Positions 8,951 to 16,964 of a stretch of DNA of 64,000 nt are shown here, piece by piece (the first letter of the stretch is position 1; every line of letters begins with the position of its first letter). A program made the translations under genes and the position numbers. Origin of the DNA: DRPG01 sp964655065 (lineage in GTDB: Bacteria; Myxococcota_A; UBA796; GCA-2862545); the NCBI GenBank assembly GCA_964655065.1, contig CAZZLC010000027.1, forward strand, positions 1-64,000, in the 5' to 3' direction. Below the pieces are notes generated by a model that was given only the letters and a program-made list of their open reading frames with translations, had not been told where the DNA came from and ran no database searches.

Positions 8951-10060
8951 GTGTCGCCGGACGGACCGGTCGTGCTCGTATTCGGGACGCGGCCCGAGAT
9001 CATCAAGCTCGCGCCCGTCTCCTGGGCCCTCGCCGCTCAGGGCGTGCCGTGCACCAGGGTCTCGTCGGGGCAGCACCCGGACCTGCTGGCCGGGCTGGCC
9101 CGCGACCTCGAGGTGCCGATCGACGTCGACCTCGCGGTGGGCTCGCCGCCGGGCTGCCCCTCCGAGCTCGTGGAGCGCATCCTCGCCAGGATGCGCGGGG
9201 TGCTCGCGACGCTGCGGCCCTCCGTCGTGGTCGTGCAGGGCGACACGACGACCGCGTTCGCGGCGGCGCTCGCGGCCTTCTACGCGGGCGTGGGCATCGC
9301 GCACGTCGAGGCGGGACTGCGCACGGCGTCGCTGCACGACCCCTGGCCCGAGGAGGCCCACCGCAGACTGGTGACCCGCATCGCGGACCTCCACCTGGCG
9401 CCGACCCCCGCCAACCGGCGGACGCTCCTCACCGAGGGCGTCGAGGCCGAACGCGTGGTCGTGGTCGGCAATCCCGTCGTCGACACCCTGCAGCGCGTCA
9501 TCGCCCGACGCCGGCCCGCGATCGCGGAGGCGGCTCCCTTCGATCGACCCATCGTGGTCACGATGCACCGTCGGGAGGGGCTCGGACGTCCCCTCCGGCG
9601 TCGCCTGGCCGTCTTGCGCGACCACCTCGACGCGAATCCCGACGTGGGGCTCGTGTTTCCCGTCCACCCGAACCCCAGCGTCGGCGAGGCGGCGGTCGCC
9701 GTGCTCGGCGACCATCCGCGGGTCCGTCTCCTGCCCGCCCTCGGCTACTCGGCCTTCGTCGAGCTCCTCGGGCGCGCCTCCGTCGTGGTCACCGACTCGG
9801 GCGGGGTGCAGGAGGAGGCGCCGGCTCTCGGGGTCCCCGTGATCGTGGCCCGGCGGGTCACCGAGCGCACGGAGGGTCTGGCCACCGGCCTCGCCCGGCT
9901 CGCGAGCACCCCCGAGGCGCTGGCTCGAGCCCTCCGCGAACCCTGGCCCGCCACCGCCCGTCGCCACAGTCCGTTCGGGGATGGGCGCGCCGCCGAGCGG
10001 ATCGTGGCCGAGCTCGGCGCCCGGTGGCCGTCGGTGGGGTGGGTTCAGGCGGCTCGGTAG
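8951..10060 (+). CDS. wecB: UDP-N-acetylglucosamine 2-epimerase (non-hydrolysing)
   Basis: The 369-residue product is of typical length for WecB/MnaA enzymes, which interconvert UDP-GlcNAc and UDP-ManNAc for surface polysaccharide synthesis. The GT-B fold signatures are present in order: GTRPEIIKLAPV at the start, SGQH, VVQGDTTTA, HVEAGLRT, and DSGGVQEEAPALGVP near the C-terminus. The usual HRREN block reads HRREGL, a mild deviation. GTG 8951 is chosen because AGGAG lies nine bases upstream and the reading matches the family's first residues. The gene is divergent from the subtilase (221 bp between starts) and ends four bases before a convergent zinc-ribbon gene. No other sugar-nucleotide gene is nearby. 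Confidence 0.9.
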   Translation: MSPDGPVVLVFGTRPEIIKLAPVSWALAAQGVPCTRVSSGQHPDLLAGLARDLEVPIDVDLAVGSPPGCPSELVERILARMRGVLATLRPSVVVVQGDTTTAFAAALAAFYAGVGIAHVEAGLRTASLHDPWPEEAHRRLVTRIADLHLAPTPANRRTLLTEGVEAERVVVVGNPVVDTLQRVIARRRPAIAEAAPFDRPIVVTMHRREGLGRPLRRRLAVLRDHLDANPDVGLVFPVHPNPSVGEAAVAVLGDHPRVRLLPALGYSAFVELLGRASVVVTDSGGVQEEAPALGVPVIVARRVTERTEGLATGLARLASTPEALARALREPWPATARRHSPFGDGRAAERIVAELGARWPSVGWVQAAR

Positions 10061-10064
10061 CCGC

Positions 10065-10448
10065 TCACCCGCAGCCGGTGGTGCTCCCGCAGGCCTGGCA
10101 GGTGAGGCACGCACCCGTGCGCACCATCGCGTTGCTTCCGCAGCTCAGGCAGCGCACGCCCGTGGTGGGACCTTCGGCGTGCGCCACCGCGCCCCGCGAG
10201 CGGTGCGACGGGGAGCCGAGCATCGCGACCAGCGCCTCGCGATCGTAGCGGGAGAGCGCGGCCCGGGTCGCCGGACCGAGCTCCTCCACCCAGCGGTCGA
10301 AGGCGGTGTGGCCACCGTCGTCGGAGCCCGTGCGCGCGATTCGGTCGTAGAGGGCTCGAATGTCGTAGGTCGACAGCTGGTCCCTGGCCGCCGGGGCGAG
10401 CCCGTCGGCCCACCGTCCGAGCGCCGCCGCGAGAGGATCCGGGTCCAT
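10065..10448 (-). CDS. Small protein with C-terminal zinc ribbon
   Basis: The product is 127 residues. Its N-terminal ~95 residues are helical with no recognised domain. The C-terminus holds a four-cysteine ribbon, CLSCGSNAMVRTGAC..CQACG, which strongly resembles the C-terminal zinc ribbon of vitamin-B12-dependent (class II) ribonucleotide reductase. In those reductases the tail helps shuttle reducing power or regulate activity. Here no reductase catalytic domain is attached or adjacent, so this is a stand-alone relative or a ribbon recruited for another binding role. The gene is convergent with the epimerase gene (four bases apart) and divergent from the exported protein at 10515. The start is uncertain, as no strong Shine-Dalgarno site precedes the ATG. 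Confidence 0.68.
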   Translation of the reverse strand: MDPDPLAAALGRWADGLAPAARDQLSTYDIRALYDRIARTGSDDGGHTAFDRWVEELGPATRAALSRYDREALVAMLGSPSHRSRGAVAHAEGPTTGVRCLSCGSNAMVRTGACLTCQACGSTTGCG

Positions 10449-10514
10449 GACACGAACCTATCTTCCTCGGTTGTGGCTGGCGCACGCGAGCTACGTCCCG
10501 AAGGAGGAGGTAGC

Positions 10515-11159
10515 ATGAACGCCAGTCGCTCCATCCGGCTCGCCGTCGTGGGTCTCGCCCTGCTCGTCGGACTCGGGGGGCCCGTGGCTCACGCCCAACC
10601 CGCGGGCCCGGCGGTCGGATCGGCGCCCAGCACCACCGGGGTGACGGTCAACGGCCGCGAGCTGACCCCGGCCCAGGTCGCGAACCTCACCAGGGTCTAC
10701 GGTACGCCGCCGCTCCCCGGGAGCTGGTGGTACGACGCGCGCAGCGGCCAGTTCGGCCTGATGGGGCAGCCCGTGCGCGGGGCGCTGCGCCCGGGCCACG
10801 ATCTCGGCCCACTGCCTCCGAACGCCTCGGCGGGCACGAGCGGCGTGTTCCTCAACGGGCGCCACCTGCCGGTGGCCGAGGTCACGATGTACGCCATGCT
10901 CCTCGGTCCGATCGTGCCGGGTCGCTACTGGCTCGATGGCCAGGGCAACGTCGGGCGTCAGGGCAACCCGATGCCCGTCGCGAACCTCGTGGTCGCCGCG
11001 CGGGCGGCGGGTGTCGCCATGGGGGCGACCTCCCCGGCCAGCGGCTGGCTGTCGGGCAACGAGTGGTCGGGCCGCATGTCGTCGGGCACCGTCGACACCT
11101 CGGGCCAGGGCAACAGCGTCTACTCGGTGGACGGTGAGGTCCTGACCCTGCCCTACTGA
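10515..11159 (+). CDS. Exported protein with a duplicated ~45-residue module
   Basis: The 214-residue product has a clear signal peptide (basic MNASRSIR, hydrophobic core, cleavage after AHA near residue 28). The mature protein carries two copies of one module. Each begins with a Val/Phe-x-NGR block (NGRELTP at about 45, NGRHLPV at about 115), continues through a Tyr-rich Gly-Pro segment (PGSWWYD; PGRYWLD) and ends with a Gly-Gln-Pro/Met block. The C-terminus is Gly- and Ser-rich. I do not recognise the family. AAGGAGGAGG at 10501 makes the ATG at 10515 certain. Its stop overlaps the 3' end of the convergent PKS gene by seven bases. Confidence 0.82.
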   Translation: MNASRSIRLAVVGLALLVGLGGPVAHAQPAGPAVGSAPSTTGVTVNGRELTPAQVANLTRVYGTPPLPGSWWYDARSGQFGLMGQPVRGALRPGHDLGPLPPNASAGTSGVFLNGRHLPVAEVTMYAMLLGPIVPGRYWLDGQGNVGRQGNPMPVANLVVAARAAGVAMGATSPASGWLSGNEWSGRMSSGTVDTSGQGNSVYSVDGEVLTLPY

Positions 11160-14100
11160 GCCAGGAACCACGCGAGCCCGAGGGCAGCGGCGACCATCGC
11201 GGCGAGCCCGAACTGCACGGGGAGCGGGAGCGGTGCCGCCACGTCGGTGGCGGCCGGTCCCTGCAGACGCATCGCCGGCAGCCCCGGCCCGGTGCTCGCG
11301 GGGCGCAGCGCGGAGAGCGAGGGCATCGAGCCGAACGAGGCGCGAGCGGTCACCGGTGCCACGGTGGGCGGGTCCTGATCGAGGACGAGCGGCGCGATGG
11401 CGTCGACCAGCTCGTCGAGGCTGGGGCCCGAGAGGAACGGGGCGCTCGGTAGCGCCGTACCGAGCTCGGCGTCGAGGCTCCGCTTGAGCTCGATGGCGAG
11501 GAGCGAGTCGAAGCCGTGCCACGCGAGAGGCCGACGGGGATCGAGCGACCCCACGGCGAGCCCCAGGTCCGAGGCGATCCGCTCGGCAAGCCAGGTTGCG
11601 AGCCCATCTCGGCTGCCGCGAGGTCCGCTGGACACGGGCTCGTCGGACGCGGTCGACGCGACGAGCTCGGTGAGGAGTGGGCGGAGCTGGGGGTTCTCCA
11701 CGAGGCGGCCGGCGTCGACCTCGAAACCCGCCACGAGGCTCGTGGACGGCCCGACACCGACGATCAGGCGGGCGGCATCGGAGGGGGACAGCGCTCGGAA
11801 CCCGGCTCGCGCCAGGCGGTCGACGTGGGGGGCGGCCATCCCCTCTCCCCCGATCGGCCCGAGCGCCACGCTCACCGCGGCGCCGCCGCGGGCTCGCCAT
11901 CCCTCGGCAAAGGCGTTCATCCAGCTGTTGGCGGCCGCGTAGTTGGCCTGTCCCATCGCGCCGAGGAGTCCCGCCAGCGAGGAGCAGAACACCACGTGGC
12001 GCAGCGTCTCGGGATCGAGGGCCGCCGCGAGCTCGAGGGTGCCGTGCACCTTGGGGCGCATGGGGACGAGCGTACGCTCGGGGGTGAGGTGCAGGGCGAT
12101 GCCGTCGGCCAGCACCCCGGCGGCGTGGATCCAGCCGGTGGGCTGGTGGTCTCGCGCGAAGTCGCGCACGGCGGCGCCATCGGCCACGTCGAGTCCGAAC
12201 GTCTCCACGGTGGCGCCCCGGGCCCGCAGGTGCTCGAGGCGGGCCGCGGTCGCGGCAGCGGGCGGGGTCCTCCCCGCGAGCCAGATCGTGGTCACGCCCG
12301 CGTCGACCAGGGCCTCGGCCACGTGCGTCCCGAGCGCCCCGAGTCCGCCGGTGACGAGCACGGGACCCGGGCCCCAGGTCGCCCCCGGCGAGGGGGGCGC
12401 CGGCACGAGGCGCGCCGCCTGGGCGTGATCGCCCCGCAAGGCGATCTGATCCTCGGTGGGCGTCACCCCGAGCAGCGCCACCAGACTGCCGAGCTCGCCC
12501 GTGGGGTCGAGGTCCACCGTGCCCACCCCGAGCTCGGGGTGCTCGAGGGCCAGGGTGGCCCCGAGTCCCCAGAGGGCAGCGTGCGTCGGGTCGACGCGCT
12601 CCCCGTCCCCGACGGCCACCGCGCCGCGGGTGGCGAGCAGGAACTGGATGCGCTCCGAGGTCGCGCCGCGCGGGGGCGTGGCCTCGAGGAGTACCCGTGC
12701 CCACCTCGCCGCGAGCCAGGTCGCCCGGACGGCGTCGTCGGCGGCGGTCGGATCGGGGCGACCGTCGACATCGAAGGCCGATCGCTGGTCGAGCCCGGCG
12801 AGGAACAGCACGCCCGCGACGTCGTCGAGGTTCCCGACCGCGTTGGCCCAGGTCTCCGGGGACAGCGCGTCGACGTCGACGGCACCCGCGAGGGGATGCG
12901 GAGGTGGCGCCGCGGGGTCGACGAGCCGAAGCAGACGCGGGGCCGGAGTCAGCGTCCGGGCGAGGGCCTCGGACACTCCCTGGTGATCGGCGATCACCAC
13001 CCACCGGCGACGCGAGTTGCGGAGCGGGAGTCCCTCGAGCGGCCGCCAGACCCGGTGGGCCGTGGGCACCGTGGGCGCGGGTGCGGCGGACGCGTGCCCC
13101 GTCGGGGTGGACGCGACGACGTCGTCGACCCACGCGCGCACCCGCTGCCAGGGCGTCGGGGGCAGGGCCGTGCGCGTGAACGACGGTCCGTGCACCGCCG
13201 CCCAGTCGACGGGCACCCCGCGGCACCAGGCGTCGGCCACCGTCCCGAGCAGGGCCTCGACCGTGGTGTCGGGGGTCGCGGCGAAGGTCCCCGCCACGCG
13301 ACTCGTCCCGATGACGAAGACCAGCTCGTCGTCGTGAGCGGTAGAGGCCGCCTCGGGTGTGACGTCGACGGTGTCGACATCGTCCAGCGTGCAGTCCCCG
13401 CGAATGACCGCCGCCGCCCGGTTTCCTTCGCCGAGTCCCTCCACCCGCCGGAAGGTGAGCCCGAAGGCACGCCACTGGGCGGCCAGACCCACCGCCACGG
13501 CCAGCGGGAGCCGCTCGGCGGACACCCCGTCGACCGCCTCGGCGAAGGCCGGCCAGGCGCGCAGTCGCTCGACCAGGGGGGCCCAGTCGCCTGCCAGATC
13601 ACCGACGAGCAACGTGGCGGGGGGCGGCGCGTGGGCCTCGCCGATCCGGGCCACCGAGGGATCGGAGACGGTCCCGTCGGCGGCGTACCGCTCGAGCGTG
13701 TGGCGGGCCACCACCGGATCGCGTGTCATCACCGCGAGGCGGTGCGTCAGGGACCGACGGGTCAGCGCCGAGCTGGCTGCGAGGTCCTCGAAACCGGCCG
13801 GGTCGCGGTCCACGGCGACCGCGAGCTGACGCGCCAGCGTGCGCAAGGCATCCTCGCCGCTCGCGCTCGCCACCAGCACCGAGCCGTAGCCGGGCCAGGT
13901 CGAACCCGACGTCGCCGGAGCCGGGGAATCGGCGTGGGTCAGCACGACGTGGGCGTTGGTACCGGACAGGCCGAACGCACTGACCCCGATCGTCCGCGCG
14001 GCCCCTCCGGACTCCGTGGCGAGTCCGGAGCCCGCCAGGCACAGCGGTCGGGGCAGCGACACGGGCGCGGTGTGGATTCGGTGGGGGAGGGGCTCCCCGC

Positions 14101-15163
14101 GCTCCAGCATGCCGAGCGCCTTGAGCACGCCCGCCATCCCGGCGGCCACCTCGAGGTGCCCGACGTTGGACTTCACCGAGCCGATCGGCAACGGGCGGGT
14201 GCGGCCCTCGAAGGCCCGACCCAGCGCCTGCAGCTCCACCGGGTCGCCGGTGGGGGTTCCCGTGCCGTGTGCCTCGAGCACGTCGATGGCGTCGACGTCG
14301 AGACCGGCATCGGCCAGGGCGGCGTCGATCACCGCAGCCTGGGCACGGGGGTTGGGGGCGGTGAGCCCGGTCTCGCCTGCGTCCTGGTTCACGGCCGCTC
14401 CGGCGAGCCAGGCCCGGACCCGGAGTCCGAGGCGCTCGGCCACCTCGCGGTTCGCGAGCACGATCACCCCGGCCCCCTCGGCGCGACCGTAGCCGTCTGC
14501 CGCACGATCGAAGGGCTTGCTGCGTCCGTCGGCCGCGAGCACGCCCATGCGCGCGAGCCGCGACGAGTTCTCGGGGATGACGAGCAGGTTGACGGCGCCG
14601 ACCACCGCCACGTCGCACGAGCCGGAGCGCAGGTCCTGCAGGGCGGTGTGGATCGCCACGAGCGCCGAGCTGCAGGCGGTGTTGATGGCCAGGGCCGGAC
14701 CTCGCAGTCCCAGCAGGCTCGCGAGACGGCCCGCGGCGAAGCTGGAGTCGTTCCCCAGCCCCGAGTACAGACCCCGAACCGCGGCCCCCGCGGTCACGAA
14801 GCGGGCGTCGTATTCCGAGGCCCCGATGCCGACGTAGACGCCCACGGGGTGGGACGCGAGGTCGGCCGGTCCCAGCCGGGCGTCCTCGAGCGCCTCGGTG
14901 GCCACCTCGAGGACGAGTCGCTGCTGGGGGTCCGTCTCGGAGGCCTGGGCCGGCGACATCGAGAAGGCCAAGGCGTCGAACTCCTCGATCGCCTCGAGGA
15001 AGCCACCCCGCGCGACCTCGGGGCGTCTCGGCGCGGGCCATCGCGTGGGGCTCGCCTCGGTGGTGGCGTCGCCGGACTCGGCAACCACCTTCCAGAACGT
15101 CTCGAGGTCGGGGGACGCGGGGAATCGACACGCCGCGCCGACGACGGCAACCTGGTCTGCCAC
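11153..15163 (-). CDS. Type I polyketide synthase: KS, decayed AT, KR, ACP, C-terminal membrane anchor
   Basis: The product is 1336 residues. The ketosynthase (about 1-420) is complete: Cys164 in NTACSSA, His299 in EAHGTGTPTGDP and His336 in KSNVGH. The KS-AT linker is kept (SLTHRLAV), as is the post-AT linker (PWQRVRAW). The acyltransferase core between them is shortened, and its GHSxGE nucleophile block reads EGLGEG, with no serine. A ketoreductase follows, with TGGLGALG near 940 and GQANYAAANSW near 1073. An acyl carrier domain carries Ser1220 in GFDSLLA. The last ~24 residues form a hydrophobic helix. It would add and reduce one ketide unit but needs an acyl group loaded in trans. GTG 15163 has GGAG five bases upstream. 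No tailoring genes adjoin it. Confidence 0.9.
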   Translation of the reverse strand: MADQVAVVGAACRFPASPDLETFWKVVAESGDATTEASPTRWPAPRRPEVARGGFLEAIEEFDALAFSMSPAQASETDPQQRLVLEVATEALEDARLGPADLASHPVGVYVGIGASEYDARFVTAGAAVRGLYSGLGNDSSFAAGRLASLLGLRGPALAINTACSSALVAIHTALQDLRSGSCDVAVVGAVNLLVIPENSSRLARMGVLAADGRSKPFDRAADGYGRAEGAGVIVLANREVAERLGLRVRAWLAGAAVNQDAGETGLTAPNPRAQAAVIDAALADAGLDVDAIDVLEAHGTGTPTGDPVELQALGRAFEGRTRPLPIGSVKSNVGHLEVAAGMAGVLKALGMLERGEPLPHRIHTAPVSLPRPLCLAGSGLATESGGAARTIGVSAFGLSGTNAHVVLTHADSPAPATSGSTWPGYGSVLVASASGEDALRTLARQLAVAVDRDPAGFEDLAASSALTRRSLTHRLAVMTRDPVVARHTLERYAADGTVSDPSVARIGEAHAPPPATLLVGDLAGDWAPLVERLRAWPAFAEAVDGVSAERLPLAVAVGLAAQWRAFGLTFRRVEGLGEGNRAAAVIRGDCTLDDVDTVDVTPEAASTAHDDELVFVIGTSRVAGTFAATPDTTVEALLGTVADAWCRGVPVDWAAVHGPSFTRTALPPTPWQRVRAWVDDVVASTPTGHASAAPAPTVPTAHRVWRPLEGLPLRNSRRRWVVIADHQGVSEALARTLTPAPRLLRLVDPAAPPPHPLAGAVDVDALSPETWANAVGNLDDVAGVLFLAGLDQRSAFDVDGRPDPTAADDAVRATWLAARWARVLLEATPPRGATSERIQFLLATRGAVAVGDGERVDPTHAALWGLGATLALEHPELGVGTVDLDPTGELGSLVALLGVTPTEDQIALRGDHAQAARLVPAPPSPGATWGPGPVLVTGGLGALGTHVAEALVDAGVTTIWLAGRTPPAAATAARLEHLRARGATVETFGLDVADGAAVRDFARDHQPTGWIHAAGVLADGIALHLTPERTLVPMRPKVHGTLELAAALDPETLRHVVFCSSLAGLLGAMGQANYAAANSWMNAFAEGWRARGGAAVSVALGPIGGEGMAAPHVDRLARAGFRALSPSDAARLIVGVGPSTSLVAGFEVDAGRLVENPQLRPLLTELVASTASDEPVSSGPRGSRDGLATWLAERIASDLGLAVGSLDPRRPLAWHGFDSLLAIELKRSLDAELGTALPSAPFLSGPSLDELVDAIAPLVLDQDPPTVAPVTARASFGSMPSLSALRPASTGPGLPAMRLQGPAATDVAAPLPLPVQFGLAAMVAAALGLAWFLAQ

Positions 15164-15311
15164 GGGAACTCCAGTCGTGCTCTCGCGGTAACCGGGTACT
15201 CGTAGAACGAAGGTTTCCGGCTGGGAAATACGAGTCCCGATCTCCGATTGCGATTCGAGACAGGAAACGCGCTCAAGGGTGCGCCACGCTGGTCGATGCT
15301 CACCGTCGAGC

Positions 15312-15318
15312 AAGGAGG
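15312..15318 (+). promoter_or_regulatory. Strong Shine-Dalgarno for small membrane protein
   Basis: AAGGAGG lies four bases before TTG 15323. The site favours this rare start over ATG 15296, which has no ribosome binding site. Confidence 0.45.
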
Positions 15319-15322
15319 TTGC

Positions 15323-15529
15323 TTGGAGCCGCTTCGACGTCACTTCTCGGCCCTCGACCAGACGTCCTGGACAGGTCTCGTGGTGCTCGGTGTAGGAACC
15401 CTCGGTGGCGCGGCTGCGATCGGGTCTCGAGTCCTGCCGGAGTCGTTCGCGATCGACGTCCCGGTTCTCGGGGGCTACGCCGCCGTGTTCATCGTGGTCG
15501 GGATCGTGCTGTACCTGCGGGGGGACTGA
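15323..15529 (+). CDS. Small two-helix membrane protein
   Basis: The product is 68 residues with two hydrophobic segments (about 15-33 and 45-64) separated by a short charged loop, and it ends in a short polar tail. It carries no motif I recognise. The TTG start follows AAGGAGG by four bases; ATG 15296 in the same frame would add nine residues. The gene is divergent from the PKS (159 bp between starts) and 15 bp upstream of the rhodanese fusion gene, so it is probably co-transcribed with the latter. Coding status rests on the ribosome binding site, the membrane pattern and spacing. Confidence 0.6.
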   Translation: MEPLRRHFSALDQTSWTGLVVLGVGTLGGAAAIGSRVLPESFAIDVPVLGGYAAVFIVVGIVLYLRGD

Positions 15530-15544
15530 GCGGTAGAGTGGCGC

Positions 15545-16960
15545 ATGCCCCTCTCCGACCTGTCCAACCCCGATGTCCTCCTCCGCGAGAACTGGCTCAA
15601 CAGCCTGCAGCGGAGCACGGATGGTACGCCCACCCTGCCCCCCGCCTTTGCGGCCGAGGCCGGCCCGCGGGTCTGGATCGTCGACGTCCGCCGTGACGAA
15701 GAGCTGACGGGACCCCAGGGGCACGTTCCCGGCGTGTGGCGGATGCCGCTCGAGCGCGTGGGCGAGATCCGACGGCTCCTGCCCGGCAACACGCCGGTGC
15801 TCCTCGTCTGCGACACCGGAGAGCGCTCACAGACCGCCGCACGGTACCTGCTGTCGCTCGGCATGACCACGGTGGCCGCCATGGCGGGGGGCATGCTGAA
15901 CTGGCAAGCGTGCGGATACGCCGTCTCGCGCGATGCCGCGACCGTCGCGCACGAGCTCGTCGCGCCCTCCCCGGGCCACGGCTCCGATGGGCGGCTGCTC
16001 AACGCCGATCGCCGGGGGGACCGCCGACTCACCCGCGAGCAGATCGTCGACCACGTCGGCGACAGCGCGAAGGTCCGACGGGTCAAGCTCGCGGCGCTGT
16101 TGCTCGCGAGCCAGACGTCCTGTGTCGACGGTCGCGAGGACCGTGCGATCATCGGGACCCCGGGGGGCGACTCCGGCGAGCTCCTCCTCGCGCTCGCCGC
16201 GGTGGAGCAGATCGCGGGCACCCACGTCGACCCCCAGTTCGTGCCCGAGCTCACCCGGGCGTTCGCGGACACCTTCGGCGGAATCTACCTGCACACGGAC
16301 AACCACGCCCTCAACGCGCTCGCTCGCTCCCTGCGCACCGATCCCCGGCTCGAGCCCGCCGTGGCGGGGCTGTCGAGGGTCGCCGAGTGGGAGACCTTCC
16401 TCCGGCATCCCCCGGCGCACCTGCAGGCGGACCTGCTCGAGCACCTCTGTCAGCCCGATCACGTCGGGTGTGGTCACCTGAAGCTCGCGCTCAAGAACCC
16501 GGACGCGTACCAGATCCGCCCCGAGCTGATCATCGCCTTCTTCCGAGCCTTCTTCACCGCGATGTGGGGCGGCGCCCGCGATCTGCACTGGGTGGTGCTG
16601 GGCGGGGACCACGCCGAGGGAGCGGTGGTCAACGTCACGGTCGAGGGCGAGCTGTGGCCCATGTCGGAGATCCCGCTCATCGCACCGTCGATCGGCGGGG
16701 TGCAGATGTTCGTGAACCATCCGCAGGTCGTCGCCTACCTGCGGGAGCAGGCGGCGATCCTCCTCGGTCGTCGGGTCGCCCACCGCCTGCCGGCCGGGGT
16801 CACGCAGGAGGCCCTGAAGGAGGTCCTGCCGAACCTCGGGAGCACCCAGGCCGTCGCCACGCTCGTCGCGTTGGCCGGCGGCCTGCCCGTGTTCGACATC
16901 CACTTCGACGGCCACGGCGCGTTCACCGTCACCGAGGGCGAGCCCATCCCGTCAGCCTGA
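15545..16960 (+). CDS. Rhodanese domain fused to a zeta-carbonic-anhydrase-like domain
   Basis: The 471-residue product has an N-terminal rhodanese domain (about 38-128) with the active-site Cys89 in the loop CDTGERSQ, suited to carrying persulphide sulphur. The C-terminal ~290 residues carry, in order, CVDGRE (Cys193), a PGG turn, HTDNH (His250), DHVGCGHLKL (Cys309), GGDHAEGAVVNV and QMFVNHPQVV. The order and wording match what I recall of diatom cadmium carbonic anhydrase (zeta class), whose metal ligands are Cys, His and Cys in CVDGR, HGDH and GCGF contexts. The spacing from Cys193 to His250 is close to that family; the stretch to Cys309 has an insertion of about 50 residues. A metal-dependent lyase or sensor is inferred. 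The frame starts at ATG 15545 and ends four bases before a convergent kinase gene. Confidence 0.72.
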   Translation: MPLSDLSNPDVLLRENWLNSLQRSTDGTPTLPPAFAAEAGPRVWIVDVRRDEELTGPQGHVPGVWRMPLERVGEIRRLLPGNTPVLLVCDTGERSQTAARYLLSLGMTTVAAMAGGMLNWQACGYAVSRDAATVAHELVAPSPGHGSDGRLLNADRRGDRRLTREQIVDHVGDSAKVRRVKLAALLLASQTSCVDGREDRAIIGTPGGDSGELLLALAAVEQIAGTHVDPQFVPELTRAFADTFGGIYLHTDNHALNALARSLRTDPRLEPAVAGLSRVAEWETFLRHPPAHLQADLLEHLCQPDHVGCGHLKLALKNPDAYQIRPELIIAFFRAFFTAMWGGARDLHWVVLGGDHAEGAVVNVTVEGELWPMSEIPLIAPSIGGVQMFVNHPQVVAYLREQAAILLGRRVAHRLPAGVTQEALKEVLPNLGSTQAVATLVALAGGLPVFDIHFDGHGAFTVTEGEPIPSA

Positions 16961-16964
16961 TGGG

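Noticed and set aside
11516..15205. 1229-codon plus-strand frame antisense to the PKS
   Set aside because: Composition (Gly/Arg/His-rich) and the lack of motifs mark it as a shadow of the PKS coding strand.
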